Assembly: GCF_028198145.1 (NCBI RefSeq)
Contig: NZ_CP116338.1
Span: 1,116,001-1,180,000, forward strand
Direction: 5' to 3'
DNA: 64,000 nucleotides
Source: Microbacterium sp. nov. GSS16
Lineage (GTDB): Bacteria > Actinomycetota > Actinomycetes > Actinomycetales > Microbacteriaceae
Shown here: piece by piece, positions 26,080-34,350 of the stretch
How the letters are laid out: every line of letters begins with the position of its first letter
Numbering within the stretch: position 1 is the first letter of the stretch
Program-made: the position numbers and the translations under genes
Notes under the pieces: model-generated
Told to the model about the DNA's origin: nothing
Databases searched by the model: none
Seen by the model: only the letters and a program-made list of their open reading frames with translations

Positions 26080-28773
26080 GTGAAAACACACGACAACCCT
26101 GCGCGCCGTCGGCGCCGATCAGCCCGGCGCTTGGCCGCGGCGATCGGAGTCACCGCGCTGGTCGCCTCATCGGCGACCGTCGTCGGCCAGGCCGCGTTCG
26201 CGGCGCCGATCGCGGTGCCGACCGCAGCAGTCGCCGAGCCGCCGGCCGTGCCGGGCAACCTGCTGCCCGACGGGCGGTTCGCCGGCAGCCTGGCCGGGTG
26301 GACGAACACCCGCGGCGGCGAGCTCGCGCTGACAACCGACGCTGCCAGCGGGTCGCACGCCCTCGCGGCGACGAAGCGGGAGAACACCCAGTCCGGCCCC
26401 TTCGCCGACGTCTCGGGCAAGCTCGAGGCCGGCGCGACCTACCGGATGAGCGGCAAGCTGAAGTACATTGAAGGTGCGGCGACGCAGCGCTTCAACTTCA
26501 CCTTCTGCCCGTCGAACTTCAACGGCTGCGCCGACTACGGGCACACCTTCACCAAGGGGGAGTGGGCATCGTTCTCGCAGGAGTTCACTGCTGAGGCGAA
26601 GCACGCCGACGCGAACTGGTTCTTCATCGAGACGCCGTGGGGTTCGAACGCCCTGCAGGACTTCGCCGTCGACGAGATCTCGTTGATCAAGATCGCCGAC
26701 GCTCCCGAGCAGCCGGCCTTCCAGGCGCTCGAGGACGTGCAGACGAAGCCGATCGGCGACCACAACCCGCTCGTCGGCCACAAGTTCGGCGCCGACCCGC
26801 ACCACCTCGTGTACAACGGTCGGCTCTACATCTACTCCACCGACGACACGCAGCAGTACGAGGCGAACAGCAAGGACGCCAACGGCCTGCCCACGCAGTC
26901 GAACGGCTACGGTGCCATCACGCGTCTCAACGTCATGTCGACCAGCGACATGGTGAACTGGGTCGATCACGGTGCGATCCCGATCGCTCGCGAGGGCGGC
27001 GCCGCTCCGTGGGCGCGCAACTCGTGGGCTCCCGCCGCGATCGAGAAGGACGGCAAGGTCTACCTGTACTTCTGCGACAGCGGCACCGGGACTGCCGTCG
27101 TCGTCGGAGGCTCGCCTCTCGGGCCGTGGACCGACCCGCTCGGCAAGAAGATCATCCCCGACACGGTCGACCGCGACTACATCGCCTCGGGCGGTTTCCC
27201 CGCGGGCATGTGGCTGTTCGACCCCGAGATCTTCATCGACGACGACGGTCAGGCCTACCTCTACTTCGGCGGCAACTCGCAGATCGGTACTGCGCCGAAC
27301 GTGCAGGGCCCGCAGAACCCCAAGTCGACCCGAGTCGTGAAGCTGAAGGACGACCTGGTGACCCTCGACGGCGACCCGGTCGAGATCGATGCTCCCGGCA
27401 TGTTCGAGGCATCCAGCATGTTCAAGCGCGGTGACAAGTACTACTACTCCTACTCGTCCAACTTCCAGGTGAAGGAAGAGGCAGGCAAGTACCCGAAGAC
27501 CGGTGCGATCGCATACATGATGACGGGCGATCCGATGGATCTCACGGCCTCGAAGTACGCGGGTGAAGCCTTCCTGAACCAGGCGACCTTCTTCGGAGCG
27601 GGCAACGGCGGCAACAACCACTCCGACATGTTCACCTACAAGGGCGAAACGTATTTCACGTACCACGCACAGACGCGCGGAGCCGCCTGGGCCGCAGCGT
27701 TCGGCAGCCCCGGCGCCACGCAGGGCTACCGCTCAGTGCACATCGACAAGCTGGAGTTCAACGCCGACGGCACCATCAAGCCGGTCGTGGGAACGCGCGC
27801 CGGAGTCGAGCAGGTCGAGGCGTTCGACCCGTATCGCACATTCGAGGCGGAGACCCTGGCGTGGCAGCTGGGCATCACCACCGCGAAGACGGAGGCGGCA
27901 TCCATCGAGTTCCCTGAGCACAACGGAGGAGGCAACCTCGTCGTGGCGTCGATCGACGACGGCGACTTCACCGGAATCTCGGGGGTCGACTTCGGAGTCG
28001 GCGCGAAGACCGTGTCGACGCGGGTGAAGCCGCTCTCCGGGGGCAGCAGCATTCAGGTCCGCCTGGATCAGCCCGACGGTCCCGTCGTGGCCACTCTGCC
28101 CGTGGACGGCGCGGTCGGCGAGTGGGCCACCGTGCAGGCCGACGTCGATGGCGCAACCGGAGAGCACGACGTGTTCTTCGTGTTCGCCGGAGCCGAGGGT
28201 GCGGAGGCCGGTGCCGACCTCATGGAGGTCGACAACTGGGCGTTCACCGGTTCGCAGGACTCGGGCCCCGGTGAGCAGCAGCTCGCAGCGAAGCTGTCGG
28301 TCGACCAGGTCGCGGCCGGCGGGTCGGTGACCGTCACCGCCTCGGGTGTCGAGGCCGACGAGGTCGAGATCGGCATCGAGAGCACCTATCGCAAGCTCGC
28401 CACGGCACAGGTCGAGCGGGGCGCCCTCTCGGCTACTGTCGTGATCCCCGCCGACATCGAACCGGGTGCGCACGAGATCGTGCTGCGGGCCGACGGCGGC
28501 GAGCTGACTCGCCTGCCGCTCACGGTGACGGCCGCTGCCGCGCCTGGCGGCGACCAGGGTGACGGCGGTGCCGGCTCCGGTGGTGCGAACTCCGGTGGTT
28601 CCAGCGCCGGCGGCTCGGCGGCAGCCGATCCTGGCGGTGCCCTGGCCACGACAGGTGCAGACGGATCGGGCAGCGCCTTCGCCGCAGCGATCGCCGCACT
28701 GCTGCTGGCTGCCGGCTCCGGTCTGTGGATGCTGCGCCGCCGCCAGCCGGAGGTGAGCGAGCCCACGGCCTGA
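26080..28773 (+). CDS. wall-anchored GH43 arabinan/arabinoxylan hydrolase with two sugar-binding modules
   Basis: An 897-residue secreted enzyme. An Arg-rich signal peptide ends near residues 41-42 (AAFAA). Residues 60-205 resemble a CBM4/9-type module (NLLPDGRFAGSLAGW). Residues 225-560 form a GH43 five-bladed propeller with likely base Asp239, pKa-tuning Asp381 and acid Glu443. A CBM6-like module follows at about 590-710, then a short beta domain and a Gly/Ser linker. LATTG at 855-859, a hydrophobic helix and an Arg tail form a class E type sortase signal. The GTG start has a strong AGAAGGAG site. It probably releases arabinose or arabino-oligosaccharides at the cell surface for the transporter downstream. 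Confidence 0.88.
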   Translation: MKTHDNPARRRRRSARRLAAAIGVTALVASSATVVGQAAFAAPIAVPTAAVAEPPAVPGNLLPDGRFAGSLAGWTNTRGGELALTTDAASGSHALAATKRENTQSGPFADVSGKLEAGATYRMSGKLKYIEGAATQRFNFTFCPSNFNGCADYGHTFTKGEWASFSQEFTAEAKHADANWFFIETPWGSNALQDFAVDEISLIKIADAPEQPAFQALEDVQTKPIGDHNPLVGHKFGADPHHLVYNGRLYIYSTDDTQQYEANSKDANGLPTQSNGYGAITRLNVMSTSDMVNWVDHGAIPIAREGGAAPWARNSWAPAAIEKDGKVYLYFCDSGTGTAVVVGGSPLGPWTDPLGKKIIPDTVDRDYIASGGFPAGMWLFDPEIFIDDDGQAYLYFGGNSQIGTAPNVQGPQNPKSTRVVKLKDDLVTLDGDPVEIDAPGMFEASSMFKRGDKYYYSYSSNFQVKEEAGKYPKTGAIAYMMTGDPMDLTASKYAGEAFLNQATFFGAGNGGNNHSDMFTYKGETYFTYHAQTRGAAWAAAFGSPGATQGYRSVHIDKLEFNADGTIKPVVGTRAGVEQVEAFDPYRTFEAETLAWQLGITTAKTEAASIEFPEHNGGGNLVVASIDDGDFTGISGVDFGVGAKTVSTRVKPLSGGSSIQVRLDQPDGPVVATLPVDGAVGEWATVQADVDGATGEHDVFFVFAGAEGAEAGADLMEVDNWAFTGSQDSGPGEQQLAAKLSVDQVAAGGSVTVTASGVEADEVEIGIESTYRKLATAQVERGALSATVVIPADIEPGAHEIVLRADGGELTRLPLTVTAAAAPGGDQGDGGAGSGGANSGGSSAGGSAAADPGGALATTGADGSGSAFAAAIAALLLAAGSGLWMLRRRQPEVSEPTA

Positions 28774-28802
28774 TCCTCGACCGCGCGTCGAGTTGCCGAC
28801 AC

Positions 28803-28846
28803 ATCGGCCCGGTCGTGCCCCCGAGAAGGGGCGCGACCGGGCCGAT
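28803..28846 (+). terminator. strong hairpin after the GH43 gene
   Basis: A 19-bp stem (28803-28821 with 28828-28846, one G-T pair) and a 6-base loop, 29 bases after the stop. It separates the surface enzyme from the LacI gene. Confidence 0.75.
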
Positions 28847-28884
28847 CGTGCGTCTGCGGGCCGGCGTCCATTGCGAGGGCAGCG

Positions 28885-28900
28885 CTGTGCTCGGTAACAT
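28885..28900. promoter_or_regulatory. LacI-type operator upstream of a LacI gene
   Basis: CTGTGCTCGGTAACAT matches the right half of the ATGTTACCGGTAACAT site well and the left half weakly. It ends 29 bases before the regulator's start, suggesting autoregulation. Confidence 0.5.
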
Positions 28901-28929
28901 CTCGGAAGGCAAGCCGACGGAGGAGACGC

Positions 28930-29949
28930 ATGGCCAACGTCGGCTCCGACAAACCGAACATCAGGCAGGTCGCGTCGATCGCCGGTGTCTCGCACATGAC
29001 CGTCTCGCGGGTGCTCAACGACTATCCGAACATCAAGCCCGAGACCCGTCGCCGCGTGCTCGAAGCGATCGAAGAGCTCGACTACCGGCCGAACCTGGTC
29101 GCCCGTGCGCTGGCCACGCAGCGCAGCCAGCGCATCGGGGTGATTGTCGAGAGTCCCGTGGCGCATGGCCCCACCAGCATCCTGCGCGCGGTCGAACTCG
29201 CGGCGCGCCAGGCGGGGTACTCGGTCACGCCCATAGCCCTGTACGAGGGCGACGCGATGACACCCCATGACGCGGTCGACAGCCTGACCACCCAGGGCGT
29301 CGACGCCATCTGCGTCGTCGCGCCGAGGTCGTCGTCGGTGGCGGCGCTGCGGCGGGTCACGATGAGCGTGCCCATGCTCGTGGTCAAGGCCGACCCCGAC
29401 CCGACCTTCCTGACGGTCTCGATCGACCAGCATGCCGGAACCACGCTCGTCGTCGACCACCTCGTCTCCCTCGGCCACCGCGACATCCTGCACATCTCGG
29501 GTCCCCTCGACTGGCTCGACGCCAGGGCGCGAGAACGTGCCTTCCACACCAGGGCGAAGTCATGGGGCATCCGGGAGCGGCCGATCGTCGTCGGCGACTG
29601 GAGCGCCGACTTCGCCTACGACTTCGCGATGGGACTGCAGCGCCTGCCGGAGGCGACCGCCATCTTCGCCGCCAACGATGACACCGCGATCGGGCTCATC
29701 CACGGGCTGCACGATCGAGGATTCGACGTGCCCGGCGACATCAGCGTCGTCGGGTTCGACGATGTGCCGCTCGCACGGCACTTCCTTCCTCCGCTGACGA
29801 CCGTGCGGCAGGACTTCCAGGCCCTGGGCGGTGCCGTCGTCGAGATGCTGCGCGCGGCGATCGAGCAGCGCGAGCTGCCGCCCTTCACCCGCATCCCGAC
29901 CGAGCTCGTGGTGCGGGACTCGACCGCCAAGCCGCGGGAGTCGCGATGA
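28930..29949 (+). CDS. LacI-family regulator of the arabinan/furanose uptake genes
   Basis: A 339-residue regulator. The helix-turn-helix at residues 9-30 reads IRQVASIAGVSHMTVSRVLN, with hinge helix sequence near residues 50-60 (RPNLVARALA); the rest is the sugar-binding core with the usual VVGFDDVPLARHFLPPLTTVRQDF ending. GGAGACGC precedes ATG 28930. It overlaps the ATPase gene by four bases. It sits between three copies of one operator type, so it most likely represses the GH43 gene, itself and the transporter until an arabinose-type sugar binds. The effector is inferred from neighbours. Confidence 0.88.
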   Translation: MANVGSDKPNIRQVASIAGVSHMTVSRVLNDYPNIKPETRRRVLEAIEELDYRPNLVARALATQRSQRIGVIVESPVAHGPTSILRAVELAARQAGYSVTPIALYEGDAMTPHDAVDSLTTQGVDAICVVAPRSSSVAALRRVTMSVPMLVVKADPDPTFLTVSIDQHAGTTLVVDHLVSLGHRDILHISGPLDWLDARARERAFHTRAKSWGIRERPIVVGDWSADFAYDFAMGLQRLPEATAIFAANDDTAIGLIHGLHDRGFDVPGDISVVGFDDVPLARHFLPPLTTVRQDFQALGGAVVEMLRAAIEQRELPPFTRIPTELVVRDSTAKPRESR

Positions 29950-31487
29950 GCGGCCCAGCCGCCGCTCCCGTGATCGAGTTGCGAGGGATCACGGTCGAGC
30001 TGCCGGGGGTGCGGGCGCTGGATGCGGTCGACTTCCGTCTCTTCCCCGGCGAGGTGCACGCGGTGATGGGCGAGAACGGTGCGGGCAAGTCGACCCTCAT
30101 CGGTGTGATCACCGGCACTCGCCGTCCCACGTCGGGCATGGTCGTCGTCGACGGTGAGGAGCGGTCGTTCACGGGCGTCGGGGACAGCAGGGCGGCCGGC
30201 ATCGCGACCGTGTTCCAGGACATGCAGCTCAGTCCCAACCTGACCGTCACCGAGGCGGTCATGCTCGGACGCGAGCGCCGCGGCCGGTTCGGCATCGATT
30301 GGCGGCGCAACAGGGCGGATGCCGCCCAGGCCCTGGCCCGGCTCGGCGTCGACGACCTCGATCCGCGCACCCCGCTCGCATTCCTCTCGCCCGCCCAGAA
30401 GCAGCTCGTCGCACTCGCGCGCTCGGTGGTCGACGAGCCGCGTGTGCTCGTGCTCGATGAGCCGACCTCGAGTCTCGAGAGTTCCGAGGTGGCGGCGCTC
30501 ATGCGAGTGATCCGCGGATTGCGCAATCGGGGCGTCGCGATCCTGTTCGTGTCGCACTTCCTCGAGCAGGCCTTCGCGATCAGCGACCGCATGACCGTGC
30601 TGCGCGGTGGCCGGAAGGTGGCCGAGACTCCGACCCGAGAGCTCGAACGCGCCGAGGTCATCTCGCAGATGCTCGGGAAGGACATCGAGGGCCTGCGCGC
30701 GCTGGGCTCCGAGCGCAAGGCGCACCACTACGTCTCGGAGGGGGAGCCGGCCCTCCGCGCCGACGCCCTCGGGCGTCGAGGCGAGCTCCGCCCGACGGAC
30801 ATCGAGGTGCATCGCGGTGAGATCGTCGGGTTCGCCGGCCTTCGCGGCGCCGGGCGCACCGAGCTCGGAGCGCTGATGTCGGGCGCACTGCGCTCGGACT
30901 CGGGGGAGCTGTGGGTCGACGGCGAGCGGGTGCGGCTGAACAGCCCGTCGACGGCGCTGCGCCGTCGCGTCGCCGCATCGAGCGAGAGCCGCCGCACGGA
31001 CGGGATCGTGGCGGGACTCACCGCTCGAGAGAACATGCTGCTCTCGCTGCAGGCGCTGCGCGGCTGGACCCGGCCCATCCCGCAGCCCGAGCAGAGAGTG
31101 CTGCTGGACATCTACGTCGAGGTGCTGAACCTCAGCGCGGCTGATCTCGCGCGCCCGGTCGAGCAGCTCTCCGGAGGGGCGCAGCAGAAGGTGCTGCTCG
31201 CACGCGCGCTGGCCGTCCGCCCGCACGTGCTCATCCTCGACGAGCCGACGCGAGGCATCGACATCGCCGCGAAGCTGCAGATCCAGCGAAGCATCAGCAC
31301 GCTGGCGGGGCAGGGCGTGGCCGTGGTCTTCATCTCGTCGGAACTGCAGGAGGTCGTTCGGCTCAGTGACAGGATCGTCGTGCTGAAGGACCGCGAGAAG
31401 ATCGGCGAGCTCAGCAACGGGCCCGGAGTCACCGTCGACACGATCGTGGAGATGATCGCCGCGGAATCCGGCGACACCGTCGACTGA
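29946..31487 (+). CDS. extra sugar ABC ATPase (RbsA/YtfR-like, two NBDs)
   Basis: A 513-residue protein with two ATP-binding domains. The first has Walker A GENGAGKST, Q-loop VFQDMQ, signature LSPAQKQL and Walker B VLVLDEPTS; the second has the degenerate Walker A GLRGAGRTE that is normal for this family, signature LSGGAQQK and VLILDEPTRGID. It is a paralogue of the ATPase at 32743 but has no permease of its own beside it. It overlaps the LacI gene by four bases and is separated from the binding-protein gene by 195 bases. It may form a mixed pair with the second ATPase or serve in regulation. Confidence 0.85.
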   Translation: MSGPAAAPVIELRGITVELPGVRALDAVDFRLFPGEVHAVMGENGAGKSTLIGVITGTRRPTSGMVVVDGEERSFTGVGDSRAAGIATVFQDMQLSPNLTVTEAVMLGRERRGRFGIDWRRNRADAAQALARLGVDDLDPRTPLAFLSPAQKQLVALARSVVDEPRVLVLDEPTSSLESSEVAALMRVIRGLRNRGVAILFVSHFLEQAFAISDRMTVLRGGRKVAETPTRELERAEVISQMLGKDIEGLRALGSERKAHHYVSEGEPALRADALGRRGELRPTDIEVHRGEIVGFAGLRGAGRTELGALMSGALRSDSGELWVDGERVRLNSPSTALRRRVAASSESRRTDGIVAGLTARENMLLSLQALRGWTRPIPQPEQRVLLDIYVEVLNLSAADLARPVEQLSGGAQQKVLLARALAVRPHVLILDEPTRGIDIAAKLQIQRSISTLAGQGVAVVFISSELQEVVRLSDRIVVLKDREKIGELSNGPGVTVDTIVEMIAAESGDTVD

Positions 31488-31578
31488 GACGTCACCCTTC
31501 ACGGGTGCGCGAGGCCGGAGGAGGTTCCCGGCCGTCGACGAGTCCCGAACGTTATGCAACGTGCTTGTGCCGGATGAA

Positions 31579-31594
31579 ATGTTCCCGGTAACAT
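31579..31594. promoter_or_regulatory. LacI-type operator upstream of the furanose binding-protein gene
   Basis: ATGTTCCCGGTAACAT, a near-perfect 16-base palindrome with one mismatched pair, 88 bases before the solute-binding-protein start. It is the best of the three related sites. Confidence 0.75.
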
Positions 31595-31682
31595 CCACAC
31601 AGGACGCTCCGCATCCTGCAATCACCCGTGGGCCTCACGGCCCGCCCCCGGGCAGCGGCCCGGTCTCTCAAGGAGGAGAACT

Positions 31683-32678
31683 ATGTCTGCAAAGAAGCAC
31701 ATCCGCGCGGTACTCGGCTTCGCGGCCGTCGGCGCGCTCGCGCTCGGCCTGACCGCCTGCGGCGGCGACAAGACATCATCCGACGCAGGTTCGTCGGGCG
31801 ACCTGGTCTCCGTCGGCTTCGTCGCTGTCGGCCCCGAGGGCGGCTGGCGCCAGGCAAACGAGCAGAACATCAAGGACACGTTCACCGAGGAGGCCGGCTA
31901 CAAGCTCAGCTACGCACCCGCCGCGAACCTCGACCAGAAGTCGCAGATCGACAGCTTCACCGCATTCGTCGACCAGGGCGTCGACGTCATCCTGCTCTCG
32001 GCCACTGAGGCCACGGGCTGGGAGGACTCCCTCAAGCTGGCGCAGGAGGCTGAGATCCCGGTCATCCTGCTCGACCGCGGCATCGAGCCCGAAGACGACA
32101 GCGTCTACGTCACCCGCATCGCCCCCGACAACGTCGAGGTCGCGAAGGAGGTCGGCGAGTGGGCTGCCTCGGCCTTCCCCGACGGCGGCAACTACGTCGT
32201 GCTCGAGGGTCCGGCCGGGGTCGGCGTCGTCAACGAGCGCAACGAGGGCTTCGAAGCGGGCCTCGGCGACTCCACGCTGAACAAGGTCGACGCGCAGACC
32301 GCCAACTGGTCGACCGAAGAGGGCAAGAGCGTGCTCGAGACGATGCTCAAGGCTAACAACAACGACATCCAGTTCGTGTTCGCTCAGAACGACGAGATGG
32401 GTCTCGGCGCGGCTCAGGCTGCCGAGGAAGCCGGCCTGGTCGTGGGCGAAGACATCAAGATCGCCACGATCGACGGGACCAAGAACGCGATCCAGGCGCT
32501 CGCCGACGGCAAGCTCAGCTACGTGCACGAGTACAACCCCCTCTTCGGCGAAACCGCTCTGGAGGTCGTGCAGAAGGCGCTCGACGGTGAGGACGTCGAC
32601 TCGTACATCATCGTTCCCAGCGAGGCGTTCGACTCGGCAGATGCGGCCAAGGCCGTGCTCGCCGACCGCAAGTACTGA
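31683..32678 (+). CDS. ABC importer solute-binding lipoprotein, YtfQ-like (furanose sugar)
   Basis: A 331-residue type I periplasmic-binding-protein-like receptor. The lipobox LTAC with Cys26 anchors it to the membrane. GFVAVGPEGGWRQANEQNI at about residue 45 and VILLSATEATGWEDSLKLA resemble YtfQ, the galactofuranose receptor of E. coli, and related arabinofuranose receptors. Its partners downstream, one ATPase and two permeases, copy the ytfQRT-yjfF arrangement. With arabinan-active and arabinose genes on both sides, L-arabinofuranose is the favoured ligand (inference). AAGGAGGAG precedes ATG 31683. A hairpin starts two bases after the stop. Confidence 0.87.
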   Translation: MSAKKHIRAVLGFAAVGALALGLTACGGDKTSSDAGSSGDLVSVGFVAVGPEGGWRQANEQNIKDTFTEEAGYKLSYAPAANLDQKSQIDSFTAFVDQGVDVILLSATEATGWEDSLKLAQEAEIPVILLDRGIEPEDDSVYVTRIAPDNVEVAKEVGEWAASAFPDGGNYVVLEGPAGVGVVNERNEGFEAGLGDSTLNKVDAQTANWSTEEGKSVLETMLKANNNDIQFVFAQNDEMGLGAAQAAEEAGLVVGEDIKIATIDGTKNAIQALADGKLSYVHEYNPLFGETALEVVQKALDGEDVDSYIIVPSEAFDSADAAKAVLADRKY

Positions 32679-32680
32679 TC

Positions 32681-32718
32681 GGAAGGCCGGGTGGCGCGGA
32701 GCGCGCCACCCGGCTTCC
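32681..32718 (+). other. hairpin directly after the furanose binding-protein gene
   Basis: A 13-bp perfect core (32686-32698 with 32702-32714) with 4 further pairs across a one-base bulge. It fills the gap before the ATPase gene without ending the operon, fitting a role in mRNA-end protection or partial attenuation. Confidence 0.65.
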
Positions 32719-32742
32719 GTCATCACAGACTGAGAGACAGCG

Positions 32743-34350
32743 ATGACCGAAGAACTGCCCATCGTGCAGATGCGCGGGATATCGATCGAGTTCCCGGGCG
32801 TGAAGGCCCTGGACGACGTCGAGTTCCGACTCTTCCCCGGCGAGGTGCACGCCCTCATGGGCGAGAATGGCGCCGGCAAGTCCACCCTCATCAAAGCGCT
32901 CACGGGCGTCTACCGGATCGACTCCGGCTCGATCGTGGTCGCAGGCCAGGAGCGGCAGTTCAGCGGCACCGGCGACGCGCAGAGCGCAGGCATCTCGACG
33001 GTCTACCAGGAGGTGAACCTGGCGCCGAATCTCAGCATCGGCGAGAACGTCATGCTGGGCCACGAGATCCGCGGTCCGTTGGGTGTCGACTGGCGCGCCA
33101 CGCACCGAGCCGCCACCGAAGCGCTCGGGCGGCTCGGCCTCTCGCACCTCGACACCCACAAGCCCCTCTCCACGCTCTCGATCGCCGTGCAGCAGCTCGT
33201 CGCGATCAGCCGTGCGATGGCCGTCAAGGCCAAGGTGCTCATCCTCGATGAGCCGACCTCCAGCCTCGACGCGGCCGAGGTCGAGGGTCTGTTCACGGTC
33301 ATGCGCACGCTGCGCGATCAGGGCGTCGCCATCCTCTTCGTGTCGCACTTCCTCGACCAGATCTACGCCATCAGCGACCGGCTCACCGTGCTGCGTAACG
33401 GACGGTACGAGGGCGAGTACCTGACTCGCGACCTGAACCGCCACGCGCTGATCTCGAAGATGATCGGCAAGGATCTCGACGCGCTCACCTCGCTGGGCGG
33501 GAACCGGCGCACCGAGCCGCGCGATCCCGATGAGGAGCCGCTGCTCTCGGCATCCGGAATCGCTCGCCGCGGCTCCGTCGAGTCGACCGATCTCGACATC
33601 CGCCCCGGCGAAGTGGTCGGCTTCGCCGGCCTGCTCGGCTCGGGACGCACCGAGCTGGCCCGCCTGCTCTACGGTGCCGATCGTGTCGACGAGGGCGCGA
33701 TCCGGCTGCATGGCCGGGACGTCGATCTGCGCTCGCCCGCCGACGGGCTCGCCGGGCGGATCGCATTCTCGACCGAGAACCGGCGCGACGAGGGCATCAT
33801 CGGCGATCTGACCGTGCGCGAGAACATCATCCTCGCCGTGCAGGCCGAACGCGGCTGGGCACGGCCGCTGCCGCGTAAGGAGCAGGATGCCATCGTCGAG
33901 AAGTACATCGCCGAGCTGAACGTGCGCCCCGCCGACCCGAACCGGATGATCAAGAACCTCTCCGGCGGTAACCAGCAGAAGGTGCTGCTCGGGCGGTGGC
34001 TGGCCACCAAGCCCGAGCTGCTCATCCTCGACGAGCCCACTCGCGGGATCGACGTGGGTGCGAAGGCGGAGATCCAGGAAGCCGTCGCCGCGCTCGCCGA
34101 GGACGGCGTGGCTGTCGTGTTCGTCTCATCGGAGCTGGAGGAGGTCGTCCGCCTCTCCGAGCGGATCGTGGTGCTCAAGGATCACGAGAAGATCGGTGAG
34201 ATCCAGAACGGCCCAGAGGTCAACGCCCAGCAGATCGTCGACGTGATCGCCGCGCACGGAACGGATGCCGCGGCTGCCACACTCGACGAGGCCGAGGGTG
34301 CCGTGCCCGATACCATCCCCGCATCGACCGCAGAGGAGGGGGCGCGATGA
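32743..34350 (+). CDS. sugar ABC importer ATPase, YtfR-like
   Basis: A 535-residue two-domain ATPase of the RbsA/AraG/YtfR type that drives furanose uptake from the cytoplasmic side. NBD1 has GENGAGKST, VYQEVNLAPN, LSIAVQQL and VLILDEPTSSLD; NBD2 has GLLGSGRTE, STENRRDEG, LSGGNQQK and LLILDEPTRGID, all canonical. The C-terminal 30 residues extend past the usual end. Start is ATG 32743. The stop overlaps the first permease start (ATGA), which ties this ATPase, rather than the one at 29946, to the channel genes. Confidence 0.9.
   Translation: MTEELPIVQMRGISIEFPGVKALDDVEFRLFPGEVHALMGENGAGKSTLIKALTGVYRIDSGSIVVAGQERQFSGTGDAQSAGISTVYQEVNLAPNLSIGENVMLGHEIRGPLGVDWRATHRAATEALGRLGLSHLDTHKPLSTLSIAVQQLVAISRAMAVKAKVLILDEPTSSLDAAEVEGLFTVMRTLRDQGVAILFVSHFLDQIYAISDRLTVLRNGRYEGEYLTRDLNRHALISKMIGKDLDALTSLGGNRRTEPRDPDEEPLLSASGIARRGSVESTDLDIRPGEVVGFAGLLGSGRTELARLLYGADRVDEGAIRLHGRDVDLRSPADGLAGRIAFSTENRRDEGIIGDLTVRENIILAVQAERGWARPLPRKEQDAIVEKYIAELNVRPADPNRMIKNLSGGNQQKVLLGRWLATKPELLILDEPTRGIDVGAKAEIQEAVAALAEDGVAVVFVSSELEEVVRLSERIVVLKDHEKIGEIQNGPEVNAQQIVDVIAAHGTDAAAATLDEAEGAVPDTIPASTAEEGAR

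Noticed and set aside
31513..31533. Small GGCCGG/CCGGCC hairpin after the extra ATPase gene
   Set aside because: Only six pairs; such stems are frequent by chance at this GC content.
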